DNA of 64,000 nucleotides from an uncultured Acidobacteriaceae bacterium (GCA_903849645.1 CAINJJ010000054.1:1-64000); one strand, 5' to 3'. Shown: positions 1 to 10,524, counted from the stretch's first letter. Program-made: numbers and translations. The notes: generated by a model from the sequence alone, not told the origin.

Positions 1-1
1 C

Positions 2-793
2 TCGGGACCGATTTTTGTGCGCAACCCCGATGGCCGGGTGGCGGTGACCAACTGGCGCTTCAATGCGTGGGCCAAGTATCCGGACTGGCACAGGGATGAC
101 GAGGTGCCGGGGCGGGTGGCGGGACTGTTGGGGCTGCCCGCGTGGGAGCCAACGGTGACGCTGGCCGATGGGCCGCGGCGGCTGGTGCTGGAGGGCGGGT
201 CCATCGATACGAATGGCGCCGGGACCCTGCTGACGACGGAAGAGTGCCTGTTGAGCGAGGTTCAGCAGCGAAATCCGGGCGTGAACCGGGAGCAGCTCGA
301 TCAGGCCTTCTGCGACTACCTGGGCATGGAGCAGGTGATCTGGCTAGGGCGCGGCGTGGCCGGGGACGATACCCACGGGCACGTGGACGACATTACGCGG
401 TTTGTGGGCCCGGCAACGGTGGTGACGGCTGTGGAGCCGGACCGGAGCGACCCCAATCATGAGCCGCTGGCGGAGAACCTGGAGCGGCTGAAGGCGGCGC
501 GCACGCTGGACGGAAAGCAGTTTGACATTGTGGAGTTGCCGCTGCCGAAGCCGGTTGTGTTTCGCGGGCAAAGACTGCCGGCGAGCTATGCGAACTTCTA
601 TATCGCGAACGGGCTGGTGCTTGTGCCGACCTTCAACGACGCCAATGACCGGGTGGCGCTGAATATTCTGGCCGGCGTCTTTCCGGACCGGGAGGTCATC
701 GGGATCCACTCGGTGGATCTTGTCTGGGGACTGGGAACTCTGCACTGCATGACGCAGCAGCAGCCGGCGGGGAGCGGGGCGGGCGCGCCATGA
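2..793 (+). CDS. aguA: Agmatine deiminase family protein, 5' end missing
   Basis: The reading frame is already open at the window edge (S-G-P-I-F-V), so the N-terminus lies outside. Agmatine deiminases hydrolyse agmatine to N-carbamoylputrescine in putrescine synthesis. Seen here are the family motifs GGSI, the catalytic-site stretch GDDTHGHVDD and the C-terminal nucleophile cysteine in GTLHCMTQQQ. These fit the penta-domain (beta/alpha propeller) peptidylarginine deiminase superfamily. Substrate assignment to agmatine is by resemblance to the bacterial AguA signature around the Cys; another PAD-like guanidine hydrolase is possible. The stop codon overlaps the next start (ATGA at 790-793), suggesting coupling with tadA. 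Confidence 0.85.
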   Translation, partial: SGPIFVRNPDGRVAVTNWRFNAWAKYPDWHRDDEVPGRVAGLLGLPAWEPTVTLADGPRRLVLEGGSIDTNGAGTLLTTEECLLSEVQQRNPGVNREQLDQAFCDYLGMEQVIWLGRGVAGDDTHGHVDDITRFVGPATVVTAVEPDRSDPNHEPLAENLERLKAARTLDGKQFDIVELPLPKPVVFRGQRLPASYANFYIANGLVLVPTFNDANDRVALNILAGVFPDREVIGIHSVDLVWGLGTLHCMTQQQPAGSGAGAP

Positions 794-1236
794 CGGATCT
801 TGAGCTGATGGAAGCGGCGATGGCCGAGGCGCGGCTGGCCGGGGAGGCCGGCGAGGTGCCCATTGGGGCGGTGGCGGCAAGCGGCGGGGAGATTGTGGCG
901 CGGGGCCAGAACCGGGTGCTGCGCGATGTGGACCCCACGGCTCATGCGGAGATGGTGGCGCTGCGGGCCGCGGCTGCCGCGGTGGGCAACTATAGGCTCA
1001 CGGACTGCACGTTGTATGTGACGCTGGAGCCCTGCGCGATGTGCGCGGGGGCGATGGTGCATGCGCGGTTGGAGCGGCTGGTGTTTGCGGCTCCGGACCC
1101 CAAGGCGGGCGCGGCGGGGTCGGTGCTGGGGGTGGTCAACCATCCGCAGCTCAACCACCGAATGGCGGTGGAACAGGGACTGCTGGCGGAGGAGTCTGCG
1201 GAGCTGCTGCGGAGCTTCTTTCGTGAGCGGCGGTAG
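790..1236 (+). CDS. tadA: tRNA-specific adenosine deaminase TadA
   Basis: A 148-residue zinc-dependent deaminase that converts A34 to inosine in tRNA-Arg(ACG), allowing wobble decoding. The zinc and catalytic signature is clear: HAE in TAHAEMVALR at about residues 50-60 and PCAMCAGAM at about 78-86. The length is normal for TadA. The start overlaps the upstream deiminase stop by four bases. A guanine or cytosine deaminase is a less likely alternative; the P-C-A-M-C-A-G-A-M form is the usual TadA one. Confidence 0.92.
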   Translation: MTDLELMEAAMAEARLAGEAGEVPIGAVAASGGEIVARGQNRVLRDVDPTAHAEMVALRAAAAAVGNYRLTDCTLYVTLEPCAMCAGAMVHARLERLVFAAPDPKAGAAGSVLGVVNHPQLNHRMAVEQGLLAEESAELLRSFFRERR

Positions 1237-1238
1237 GG

Positions 1239-1724
1239 TCAGCTTCGCGTGAGGCTGCGGATTCTCTGGGCCTCGTGGGGCCATTCGGCGGCCAAATCGG
1301 CATAACTGGCGCTGCGGTAGTCGGCGAAGTCGAAGCCGGGGGTGACGGTGCAGCCGAGCAGGGCGACCTGGCCCTGACCGATGAGGCGCGTGCCCTGCCA
1401 GACGCCCGCGGGGACAACGAGCTGCACGTGCTGGCCGGCTTCCAAATCAGGTCCGAGCGTGAAGACGGCGGAGCTGCCGTCGGCATAGAGCTGGAGCATT
1501 TCGACGGGGTCGCCGAGGTAGAAGTGGAAGATCTCGTCGGAGCCGAGGACGTGCATCTCAGAGAAGGTGCCGGACTCGAGCAGGTAGTAGATGGCGGTGC
1601 TGTGAGGGCGGGGGCCGCGGGGCAACTCGACGGCGCCGGGAGCGGTGTAGGTGCGGCGGTAGCTGCCGCCTTCAATGGGGTGGGGCTCGAGCTGGAGCAG
1701 AGACTTGATCTGGCGGGCGTTCAC
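1239..1724 (-). CDS. Cupin family protein (DUF985 type)
   Basis: A 161-residue single-domain cupin of the DUF985/cupin_5 family. It starts with GTG. Recognisable features are the N-terminal L-x-P-H-P-I-E-G-G-S-Y-R-R segment, H-S-T-A-I-Y-Y-L-L, E-I-F-H-F-Y-L-G-D-P and the C-terminal G-F-D-F-A-D-Y motif. The family has no firmly established reaction; some members are annotated as sugar-epimerase-like. It is convergent with tadA, only 2 bases away, and divergent from the glutaredoxin gene. Confidence 0.8.
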   Translation of the reverse strand: MNARQIKSLLQLEPHPIEGGSYRRTYTAPGAVELPRGPRPHSTAIYYLLESGTFSEMHVLGSDEIFHFYLGDPVEMLQLYADGSSAVFTLGPDLEAGQHVQLVVPAGVWQGTRLIGQGQVALLGCTVTPGFDFADYRSASYADLAAEWPHEAQRIRSLTRS

Positions 1725-1752
1725 ACCTGTGATGGTAGCAGCGGGCGCACGG

Positions 1753-1758
1753 TAAGAT
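1753..1758 (+). promoter_or_regulatory. Possible -10 element of the glutaredoxin gene
   Basis: TAAGAT lies exactly 6 bases before the ATG at 1765. If it is the -10 hexamer, the transcript would begin at or next to the start codon. The -35 region is weak. The intervening AAGGGT could alternatively act as a poor ribosome binding site. Confidence 0.3.
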
Positions 1759-1764
1759 AAGGGT

Positions 1765-2022
1765 ATGAACGTGCAAGTTTATGCCACAAGCTGGTGCCGG
1801 GACTGCCGGATGGCGAAACAGTTTCTCGACACCCATGGAATTGTTTATACGGAGATCGATGTGGACCGCGACGCGGCGGCTTCGGCCGAGGTGGTGCGCC
1901 ATGTGGGCAAGCGGGCGGTGCCGCAACTGGTGATTGACGGGGAGTGGTTTCAGCCCTACAAGCCGGGGCGGGGGCTGCTTTTGGATGAGTTGCATCAGAA
2001 GCTGGGGATTCCGCGGGGTTGA
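1765..2022 (+). CDS. Glutaredoxin-like thiol oxidoreductase
   Basis: An 85-residue protein with a thioredoxin fold. The active site C-R-D-C sits at about residues 11-14 in T-S-W-C-R-D-C, followed by the glutaredoxin-type T-x-x-V/A-P-Q-L-V-I stretch (here K-R-A-V-P-Q-L-V-I-D-G) that carries the cis-Pro. The W-C-R-D-C form resembles mycoredoxin and NrdH-like proteins more than classical CPYC glutaredoxin. It probably reduces disulfides or mixed thiols in the cytosol. The partner is unknown. Confidence 0.8.
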   Translation: MNVQVYATSWCRDCRMAKQFLDTHGIVYTEIDVDRDAAASAEVVRHVGKRAVPQLVIDGEWFQPYKPGRGLLLDELHQKLGIPRG

Positions 2023-2054
2023 GCGGGGCGGGTCAAGGGTTCGTGGTTTCCCAC

Positions 2055-2080
2055 CCATTCCGCAAGAAGGCGCGGAATGG
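2055..2080. repeat. Intergenic palindrome between glutaredoxin gene and purB
   Basis: A perfect 9-bp inverted repeat, CCATTCCGC (2055-2063) and GCGGAATGG (2072-2080), with an 8-base loop, followed by a GGGGCACCC tail. No T-run follows, so it is not a standard intrinsic terminator. The layout looks like a dispersed intergenic element. Confidence 0.5.
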
Positions 2081-2107
2081 ATGGGGCACCCGGCACAAGT
2101 GGTTTTG

Positions 2108-2113
2108 AAGGAG
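2108..2113 (+). promoter_or_regulatory. Ribosome binding site deciding the GTG start of purB
   Basis: AAGGAG ends 7 bases before the GTG at 2121 and supports that start. Confidence 0.6.
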
Positions 2114-2120
2114 CAAGACA

Positions 2121-3434
2121 GTGATTGACCGCTATACACGGCCGGCGATGGGCCGCATCTGGACGGAAGAGAACAAGTACCGATGCTGGCTCCAGGTGGA
2201 ATCGGCGGCGAGCACGGTGCTGGCCGAGGACGGCGTGATTCCGGTGGCTGCGGCAGAAGACATCGCCACAAAGGCCAGTTTCTCCGTCGCCCGCATCCAG
2301 GAGATTGAAGCGGAGGTGAAGCATGACGTGATCGCCTTCACAACCGCTGTTGCAGAGTCCCTCAAGAGCCAAGGCCTGGACGGCCAGTCCTCGCGCTGGC
2401 TGCACTATGGGCTCACGTCGAACGACATTGTGGACACGGCGCAGGCGCTGCAGGTGAAGGAAGCGTCGGCATTGTTGAGGGCGGGGCTGGTTTCGTTTCT
2501 GGCGGTGCTCAAGAAGCGGGCGATCGAGTTCAAGCACACCCCGACCATCGGGCGGACGCACGGAATTCACGCGGAGCCGACGACCTTTGGGCTGAAGCTG
2601 CTGAACTGGTATGCGGAGATGGAGCGCAACATCGCGCGGTTTGACGCGGCGGCCGAGGACATGCGCGTGGGCAAGCTGTCGGGCGCGGTGGGCACGTTTG
2701 GCCACCTGAAGCCGGAGCACGAGGAGCGCATCTGCGCGCGGCTGGGGCTGAAGCCGGCGCCGGTGGCCACGCAGGTCATTCAGCGCGACCGTCATGCGGC
2801 GTATATCTCCACGCTGGCGATTGTGGGCAGTACGCTGGACAAGATCGCGGTCGAGGTGAGGCATCTGCAACGGACCGAGGTGCGCGAGGCGCAGGAGTAC
2901 TTCAGCGAGAAGCAGAAGGGCTCGTCGGCGATGCCGCACAAGAAGAATCCCATCACGAGCGAGCAGATCAGCGGCCTGGCGCGCGTGCTGCGCGGCAATG
3001 CGCAGGCGGCGTTTGAGAATATCGCTCTGTGGCACGAGCGGGACATCTCGCACTCTTCGGTGGAGCGGGTGATCTTTCCGGATTCGACCATTCTGGTGGA
3101 TTATCTGCTGGCCAAGACCGCGGATTTGATTGACAGGCTGCTGGTGTATCCAGAGCGGATGAAGAAGAACCTGGAGTCGACGGGCGGGCTGATCTTCAGC
3201 GGGCAACTGCTGCTGGACCTGGCGGAGGCGGGCATGATGCGCGAGGACGCCTACCGGCTGGTGCAGGCGCATGCCATGCGGTCGTGGAAGGAAGATCTTG
3301 TGTTTCGCGACGAGGTGGCGAAGGATGCGGCGATCACTGGGTTGCTGAACGCGGAGAAGCTGGAGAGGACGTTCGACTACACGCGGCAGTTGGGGAATGT
3401 GGACGCGATCTTCCGGCGGGTTCTGGGTGAGTAG
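2121..3434 (+). CDS. purB: Adenylosuccinate lyase
   Basis: A 437-residue cytosolic enzyme of purine synthesis. It cleaves SAICAR to AICAR and adenylosuccinate to AMP, releasing fumarate each time. The superfamily signature S-S-A-M-P-H-K-K-N-P is present at about residues 272-281, together with the catalytic-base region T-I-G-R-T-H-G-I-H-A (about 139-148) and the N-terminal R-Y-T-R-P-A-M. Length matches the short bacterial PurB type. GTG start with a good AAGGAG ribosome site. Confidence 0.95.
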   Translation: MIDRYTRPAMGRIWTEENKYRCWLQVESAASTVLAEDGVIPVAAAEDIATKASFSVARIQEIEAEVKHDVIAFTTAVAESLKSQGLDGQSSRWLHYGLTSNDIVDTAQALQVKEASALLRAGLVSFLAVLKKRAIEFKHTPTIGRTHGIHAEPTTFGLKLLNWYAEMERNIARFDAAAEDMRVGKLSGAVGTFGHLKPEHEERICARLGLKPAPVATQVIQRDRHAAYISTLAIVGSTLDKIAVEVRHLQRTEVREAQEYFSEKQKGSSAMPHKKNPITSEQISGLARVLRGNAQAAFENIALWHERDISHSSVERVIFPDSTILVDYLLAKTADLIDRLLVYPERMKKNLESTGGLIFSGQLLLDLAEAGMMREDAYRLVQAHAMRSWKEDLVFRDEVAKDAAITGLLNAEKLERTFDYTRQLGNVDAIFRRVLGE

Positions 3435-3443
3435 GCAGGCCAA

Positions 3444-3535
3444 GCCGTGCCGTAGGCGCAAGGTTTGTTAGCCCCGCGCTTCAGCGTGGGGTTTCGGGAC
3501 GCCGAGTTAGATTGGGAGTCCCGCAGGGACGGTGC
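3444..3535. repeat. REP-like element, left copy next to RAYT
   Basis: A run of three short hairpins: around TGCCGTAGGCGCA (3448-3460), the core CCCCGCGCTTCAGCGTGGGG (about 3472-3491) and GTCCC-GCA-GGGAC (about 3518-3530). The same succession is found in inverted orientation on the other side of the transposase gene (3984-4073) and again at 18655-18749. The element ends directly at the RAYT start and supplies its upstream region. Confidence 0.8.
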
Positions 3536-3538
3536 ACC

Positions 3539-3973
3539 ATGGCGCACACATACGCGAGCAATTTCATTCATTGTGTTTTCAGCACCAAGGATAGACGGCC
3601 GCTGATCCCCGCAATCCGCGCGACCGAGCTTCATGCTTATCTGATCGGCATTGCGCGCGGCGAGGGGCTCTCCCTGATGGCCGCCGGCGGAACGGCCAAT
3701 CATATTCATCTGCTGTTTGCCCTGCCCGCGACGGTTTCCCTTGCTCATGCTGTGCAGAAGCTCAAGGGAAGTTCTTCGCGTTGGATGGGACCGGGATTTT
3801 CATGGCAGGAGGGATACGGAGCATTCAGCGTAAGTGCTTCGCAAGTTGAGCTGGTGAAGGGGTACATTGAGAGACAGGAAGAGCATCACCGGAAGCGCGA
3901 TTTTGAGCAGGAGTTTGTCACGCTTTTGCGCAATTGCGGGATTGAATACGACGAGCGGTTCGTGTTCGGTTGA
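3539..3973 (+). CDS. REP-associated tyrosine transposase (IS200-like, RAYT)
   Basis: A 144-residue single-domain HUH (Y1) transposase. It has the metal-binding H-I-H in A-N-H-I-H-L-L-F and the catalytic tyrosine in K-G-Y-I-E-R-Q-E-E-H-H-R-K. The C-terminus G-I-E-Y-D-E-R-F-V is typical of this subgroup. I chose the ATG at 3539 because conserved sequence starts there and the bases before it belong to the REP element. Inverted REP elements flank the gene, the expected arrangement for a domesticated transposase that acts on REP hairpins. The frame appears intact and possibly active. Confidence 0.88.
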   Translation: MAHTYASNFIHCVFSTKDRRPLIPAIRATELHAYLIGIARGEGLSLMAAGGTANHIHLLFALPATVSLAHAVQKLKGSSSRWMGPGFSWQEGYGAFSVSASQVELVKGYIERQEEHHRKRDFEQEFVTLLRNCGIEYDERFVFG

Positions 3974-3983
3974 GCGGGTTGGG

Positions 3984-4073
3984 CGGCGTCCCTACGGGAC
4001 TCAGGCCTGTTGTGTGGGGCTAGCAACCCCACGCTGAAGCGCGGGGCTAATGAACATTGCGCCTATGGCGCGA
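3984..4073. repeat. REP-like element, right copy, inverted
   Basis: Reverse-complement counterpart of 3444-3535. It contains GTCCC-TAC-GGGAC, then GGGGCTAGC, the core CCCCACGCTGAAGCGCGGGG (about 4027-4046), GGCTAA and a final TGCGCCTATGGCGCG hairpin. Together with the left copy it brackets the RAYT gene. Confidence 0.8.
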
Positions 4074-4210
4074 GCCTCCAAGCCCTCCGCACAGTTGTGC
4101 TGAAGATGAGTGGAGCAGGGCTCCCAAAGGGCTTGACTTTGAATACTGGGAAGCATGGAACCCCAAATGCGGATAGATGATCGGGAAGCTTTGAGCAAGA
4201 GGATGATTTC

Positions 4211-4801
4211 ATGAATCTCACCGTAGCAATCACCGGCGCATCGGGCTCGGTTTTCGGGCGGGAGATGCTGCGCGCGCTGGAGGCGGATGAGCGCGTCGAG
4301 CGGGTGCATTTTGTGGCCTCGGAGAACTCGCTGCGGGTGGTGGCCGAGGAACTTGGCCTGAGCGGGCGGAGCAACCTGCTGGAGAAGCTGCTGGGCGCGG
4401 CGCCGGTAAAGACTGTGCAACATGCGGACTCCGATGTCGGCGCGGCCATCGCGTCGGGCAGCTATCCGTCGAACTGCATGATCGTGCTGCCTTGCTCGAT
4501 GGGGACACTGGCTTTGATTGCCAACGGGCTGGCGAGCACGCTGATTGCGCGGGCGGCGGACGTGACGCTGAAGGAGCGGCGGCCGCTGATTCTGTGTGTG
4601 CGGGAGACGCCGTTCAACCGCATTCACCTGCGCAACATGACGCTGGCCGCCGAGGCCGGGGCGGTGATCTTTCCGGTGATCCCCAGCTTCTACAACAAGC
4701 CCATCGATTCGACCGAGATGGCGCGCCAGTTTGTGTGCCGGGTGCTGGCGCATATCGGGCTTACACAGCGGGAGGGGTTTGTCTGGAAGGCAGAAGAATA
4801 G
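4211..4801 (+). CDS. ubiX: Flavin prenyltransferase UbiX
   Basis: A 196-residue Rossmann-like flavoprotein. It attaches dimethylallyl phosphate to FMN to make the prenylated-FMN cofactor used by UbiD-type decarboxylases. Seen are the N-terminal G-A-S-G-S (residues 9-13) FMN loop, the P-C-S-M-G-T-L-A (about 95-102) segment, E-R-R-P-L-I-L-C-V-R-E-T-P and the Y-N-K-P loop. Length is normal. No ubiD lies nearby, so its client decarboxylase is elsewhere. An AGAGGATG ribosome site precedes the start. Confidence 0.93.
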   Translation: MNLTVAITGASGSVFGREMLRALEADERVERVHFVASENSLRVVAEELGLSGRSNLLEKLLGAAPVKTVQHADSDVGAAIASGSYPSNCMIVLPCSMGTLALIANGLASTLIARAADVTLKERRPLILCVRETPFNRIHLRNMTLAAEAGAVIFPVIPSFYNKPIDSTEMARQFVCRVLAHIGLTQREGFVWKAEE

Positions 4802-4846
4802 GACGGCGGAAACGACGAACGACAGCAGGTGAGGTGTTCGGCGGAG

Positions 4847-5257
4847 ATGGATCATACGAAGGTGCATCTGGATGTGGATTCAAGCGCCGGCCAGCGGCGT
4901 GGCGTCAGGCACGGCATCGTGGTTTTGAGCGCGGTGGTTTCGCTCGCACTGGTGTTCTGGGCGGGACGTCATAACGGATCGGCGCTGCTGGTTCTGCTGT
5001 TTACCCTTTGGGTAGCCTCGCCCTTCGCGGCGCTTCTCCTCGTGGATCGCGCGTCCACGGGGCTCCCCGTAACCTCGGGGAGAGCGGTGGGCCGGCTGGC
5101 GCCGCTGGTCAGCATGGTCTCGGCCCTGATCTACATCATTGAGGTGTTCCTGGTGCATCCAGCTAAAGCGGCGGCGCCATTTCTCGTGGTGCCAGCCGTG
5201 TCGTGGGCCGCCATTCTTCTGAGTCTTTGGATTGGCAGGCGCGCTCAGGCCGGGTAG
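4847..5257 (+). CDS. Small integral membrane protein, function unknown
   Basis: About 136 residues with four predicted membrane segments: I-V-V-L-S-A-V-V-S-L-A-L-V-F, L-L-V-L-L-F-T-L-W-V-A, V-S-M-V-S-A-L-I-Y-I-I and V-V-P-A-V-S-W-A-A-I-L-L. A short hydrophilic N-terminus precedes them. I do not recognise the family. The start is ambiguous: ATG at 4847 is assumed, but an in-frame GTG at 4829 would add six residues. The end overlaps, tail to tail, the convergent glycosidase gene at 5245-5257. Confidence 0.6.
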   Translation: MDHTKVHLDVDSSAGQRRGVRHGIVVLSAVVSLALVFWAGRHNGSALLVLLFTLWVASPFAALLLVDRASTGLPVTSGRAVGRLAPLVSMVSALIYIIEVFLVHPAKAAAPFLVVPAVSWAAILLSLWIGRRAQAG

Positions 5258-7686
5258 TGAATGGTGTGGGGCCCGGCAGTGAGAGCCAGTTCCACGAAGT
5301 CGCCGGCGGATTGCGCCTTGCGCGGCTGATTGTCGACCAGGACTGTGTCTTTGCCGTTTTGCCAGTAAAGGCGCAGGGTTGTGGTGGTGCGGGGCGGAGT
5401 AGAGCAGTCGATGGAGAGCGCGCCATCGGGGGACTTGGACCAGCTCAACTCAACCGGGCCGAACTCCGTAATGGCTGTGCCTTTGGCCCAGGAGAGGTCT
5501 GCACAGCGCGGCTCGATGAGGATGGAGCGGTCCGAGGCGGGGCCGATGCGGCGCGCGCCCAGAACGTGGGTGGTGAGGAAGCCGCCCGGCGCGAGGCCGT
5601 AGAGATGGGCCTTGGAGCCTCCGCCGTCCACCAGGTCTTCCCAGGTGGTTTGCCAGGGGGAGTCGACCTGGGCCTTCCAGCCGGCGCGCATCAGGGCCAG
5701 CGCCTGCGTGTCGCGCTGCGGGTCGCCGACCGCGTAGAGGGCGTGGAAGAGATAGTAGTGGGACATGGGACCTGTGACGCCGTCAAGATGGGCAAGGAGC
5801 CACCTGCGCACCGCCGGAATGCGCCCGGCAGGCACGATGCCGGCGTAGAGGGCGAAGAGCGCGGCCTGGGCGGTGGGCTGGTAGCGTCCGTTGACGATGG
5901 GGCCGGGGAACATCTTGCCGTTCAACTGCTCGCGCTTCTCGGAGCCGGGGCCGAAGAGCGCCCCGTCATAGGTGTCTTCGGTTGCGTTCCAGAGCAGGGT
6001 GTTGAAGTCGGCGGCGAGTCGGCTGGCGTGGGCCTGGTACGCGGTGGCCGCAGCGGTTTCGCCTGCCTGTGCGGCGAGCCAAGCGGCGTCGCGCAGGGCG
6101 CGGTAAAAGAGTGCGTTGAGGCCCGCGCCTTCGCAGACCTGGTAGCGGAGGGGGTTGTCCCAGACCTCCCACTCGCGGGCCAGCACAAGGCCGCGGGGGG
6201 TGCGGCGGTCAAGGAACCACTGCAGCAGGCGGGTAAGCGTGGGCCAGAGTTCCTGGACGAGGGCGAGGTCGGCGGAGCTTTCGAGGTACTCGCGCAGCAG
6301 GATCACCCAGTCGAGGGAGCGGTCTTCCATGATGGCGTGGATGTCCCAGCGTTCGGAGCAACTGTGGGCCTTGATCTGGCCGTCGGGCAGCTGGGTGAGA
6401 GCGATGCGGCGCAGGAGTCCGCGGAGCAGGCGGCTGTCGCCCCAGTGCTGCTGTGCGCCGTCATCGGGGCCGCGCATCATGACGCGGGTGCAGTCAAAGG
6501 CGGGCGGGCTGTCGTCGGTCCACTCCACCCGCTCGCGGTCGGCGCAGTCGATGTAGGAGTCTTCGCTCATCAGCTCAAGCGAGCGGGCACAGATGGCCCA
6601 GAGCCGCGTGAGCAGGGGGTCGCTGCACGTGAACGAGCCGGCGCGCTCGAAGGGGTATCGGACCTCGACGGACTGGATGCGGGTGAGGGTGATCTGGCCG
6701 CTCTTGAGCCGCACGGCGAGGCGGTTGTGGGCAAAGGTATCTCCGCCGAGCCAGCGCTGGGTGCCGGCGCTGGCTGTGCAGGTGGACTTTCCGCTGGACG
6801 CGCCCTGGGGCAGCAGGTATTCGACTTCAAGCTCGCTGCTGTCATGGGCGTCAAAGGTGAGGTCGTGGTAGCCCTGGAGGATCTCTGGGAGTTCCAGGAT
6901 GAGTTCGCCGCCGGCCTGTAGAACGAGTGGCAGGGGCTTGACGCCGACGCTCCAGGGGCGGGGCTCTTCCATCTGCAGCGGGGAGGAGCGGGGCCGGATG
7001 GGGAAGTCATTGGGTCCGGTGACGGGGACGGATGCGGGCCAGGCGGCGATGGAGAGCTCGGGGTCGTGGAGGGCGATGGCCTTGCGCGCGTCCAGGTGCT
7101 CTTCGATGGAGGACCAGGCCTCGTCGCGGGGGCCGAAGGAGAGGTCGGGGACGGAGAGCCAGTCGGGGCCGGTGGCGAGGCGGCGGGCGCCGAGTTCCAG
7201 CACGGCGGCGAAACCCGGCTCGTGGCGCATGATCCGTCCCGTGGGGGCGTCGCGGTGGACAAGGACGGCGACGAGGTTGCGGCCGGGGCGCAGGGCGGAG
7301 TGGATGGCGCGGGTGTCGTACTCGGGGCGCTGGCTTTGAAAGCGGCATGGGCCACGGCCGAGGTAGACGCCGTTCACGTAGAGGCGGTAGCGCGTATAGG
7401 CGAAGAGGCGGATCGTGGCGCGGGCGGGGAGGGTGTCGAGGTTGAACTCGCGGGCGAAGACGGCATGCAGGTCGGGAGTGCCGGTGGGGCGGCTGCCGTC
7501 GGAGGAAGAGGCGATGCCGGCGGCGGGGCCGTCGAGCTTGAGGGGGACGGGGACTGGCTGCGCGGTCCAGATCATGGGGGCGGTGAGTGTTTCGCCGCCG
7601 GAAGACTGTTCTGATGCTTGCGCGCGGAGGAAGGCCACAGTGACGCCTGCGGCGAGGCTGGTCTTGAGAAAGTCGCGACGTTGCAC
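5245..7686 (-). CDS. Tat-exported alpha-L-rhamnosidase-like glycoside hydrolase (GH78-like)
   Basis: 813 residues. The N-terminus M-Q-R-R-D-F-L-K-T-S-L-A-A-G is a clear twin-arginine signal, so the folded enzyme is exported. A beta-rich N-terminal half (residues ~40-340) precedes an (alpha/alpha)6-barrel half. The barrel carries the GH78-type segment D-C-A-D-R-E-R-V-E-W-T-D-D (near residue ~380) and the helices with W-D-I-H-A-I-M-E-D-R-S-L-D-W. The C-terminal G-P-H-T-I-H-Y barrel-capping beta domain is also present. It probably removes rhamnose or related sugars from plant or microbial polysaccharide. Exact substrate is unknown. No carbohydrate transporter lies next to it. Confidence 0.8.
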   Translation of the reverse strand: MQRRDFLKTSLAAGVTVAFLRAQASEQSSGGETLTAPMIWTAQPVPVPLKLDGPAAGIASSSDGSRPTGTPDLHAVFAREFNLDTLPARATIRLFAYTRYRLYVNGVYLGRGPCRFQSQRPEYDTRAIHSALRPGRNLVAVLVHRDAPTGRIMRHEPGFAAVLELGARRLATGPDWLSVPDLSFGPRDEAWSSIEEHLDARKAIALHDPELSIAAWPASVPVTGPNDFPIRPRSSPLQMEEPRPWSVGVKPLPLVLQAGGELILELPEILQGYHDLTFDAHDSSELEVEYLLPQGASSGKSTCTASAGTQRWLGGDTFAHNRLAVRLKSGQITLTRIQSVEVRYPFERAGSFTCSDPLLTRLWAICARSLELMSEDSYIDCADRERVEWTDDSPPAFDCTRVMMRGPDDGAQQHWGDSRLLRGLLRRIALTQLPDGQIKAHSCSERWDIHAIMEDRSLDWVILLREYLESSADLALVQELWPTLTRLLQWFLDRRTPRGLVLAREWEVWDNPLRYQVCEGAGLNALFYRALRDAAWLAAQAGETAAATAYQAHASRLAADFNTLLWNATEDTYDGALFGPGSEKREQLNGKMFPGPIVNGRYQPTAQAALFALYAGIVPAGRIPAVRRWLLAHLDGVTGPMSHYYLFHALYAVGDPQRDTQALALMRAGWKAQVDSPWQTTWEDLVDGGGSKAHLYGLAPGGFLTTHVLGARRIGPASDRSILIEPRCADLSWAKGTAITEFGPVELSWSKSPDGALSIDCSTPPRTTTTLRLYWQNGKDTVLVDNQPRKAQSAGDFVELALTAGPHTIHYPA

Positions 7687-7733
7687 GGAAGGGACCTCGT
7701 GAGAAGGGTAGCGGATGAGGGCGGGGTGTTCAT

Positions 7734-7786
7734 AGGACGGGGACTGAGAGACCTAGGGACTGGGGGACTGAAGGACGAGGACGGGG
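7734..7786. repeat. Degenerate GGGACTGA tandem repeat
   Basis: A purine-rich run of units like GGGGACTGAG, AGGGACTGG and GGGACTGAAGGACGAGG upstream of the metYX promoter. A closely similar string, inverted, is found at 14768-14801 at the end of lysS. No coding or hairpin potential is seen. Confidence 0.6.
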
Positions 7787-7793
7787 AGCGGAT

Positions 7794-7823
7794 TTGACTT
7801 TTGTAATGTGCGGACTCGATACT
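7794..7823 (+). promoter_or_regulatory. Sigma-70-type promoter of the metYX leader
   Basis: TTGACT (7794-7799), an 18-base spacer and GATACT (7818-7823). Transcription would start near 7830, giving a leader of about 215 bases before metY. Confidence 0.7.
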
Positions 7824-7863
7824 GCGGTCAATGCTGAATTCAGGAAAGCGCGGGATGGGGGCC

Positions 7864-7929
7864 ATGGCCATGTGTATGTGCATGGCGTGCGGACCCGTCC
7901 GTCGAGCTCCTGAGAGGCAGATGCGCTAG
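7864..7929 (+). CDS. Met/Cys-rich leader peptide upstream of metYX
   Basis: A 21-codon ORF. Its first nine codons read Met-Ala-Met-Cys-Met-Cys-Met-Ala-Cys, then Gly-Pro-Val-Arg-Arg-Ala-Pro-Glu-Arg-Gln-Met-Arg and stop. Initiation could equally be at the ATG at 7870 (19 codons); the purine-rich GGGATGGGG at 7852-7860 is the only ribosome-site candidate. It lies between a good promoter and a terminator hairpin, directly before a methionine/homocysteine operon. The composition is what a ribosome-stalling attenuation peptide for Met and Cys starvation would need. The peptide itself probably has no other function. Confidence 0.75.
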   Translation: MAMCMCMACGPVRRAPERQMR

Positions 7930-7952
7930 ACGCAACCGATCAAGAAGCAAGG

Positions 7953-7965
<13 letters not shown>
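7890..7965 (+). promoter_or_regulatory. Predicted antiterminator pairing of the metYX attenuator
   Basis: CGGACCCG at 7890-7897, inside the leader ORF just after the Met/Cys codons, is an exact reverse complement of CGGGTCCG at 7958-7965. The latter includes most of the inner 5' arm of the terminator. The two pairings exclude each other. A ribosome stalled on codons 3-5 would leave 7890-7897 free to pair and prevent termination. One that reaches the TAG at 7927 would cover it. Confidence 0.7.

Positions 7966-10524
<2,559 letters not shown>

Noticed and set aside
5203..6921. A 572-codon + strand frame opposite the rhamnosidase gene
   Set aside because: It is a mirror frame caused by high GC at third positions. 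The product is low-complexity Gly/Ala/Glu-rich, while the minus strand has a clear GH78-like protein.
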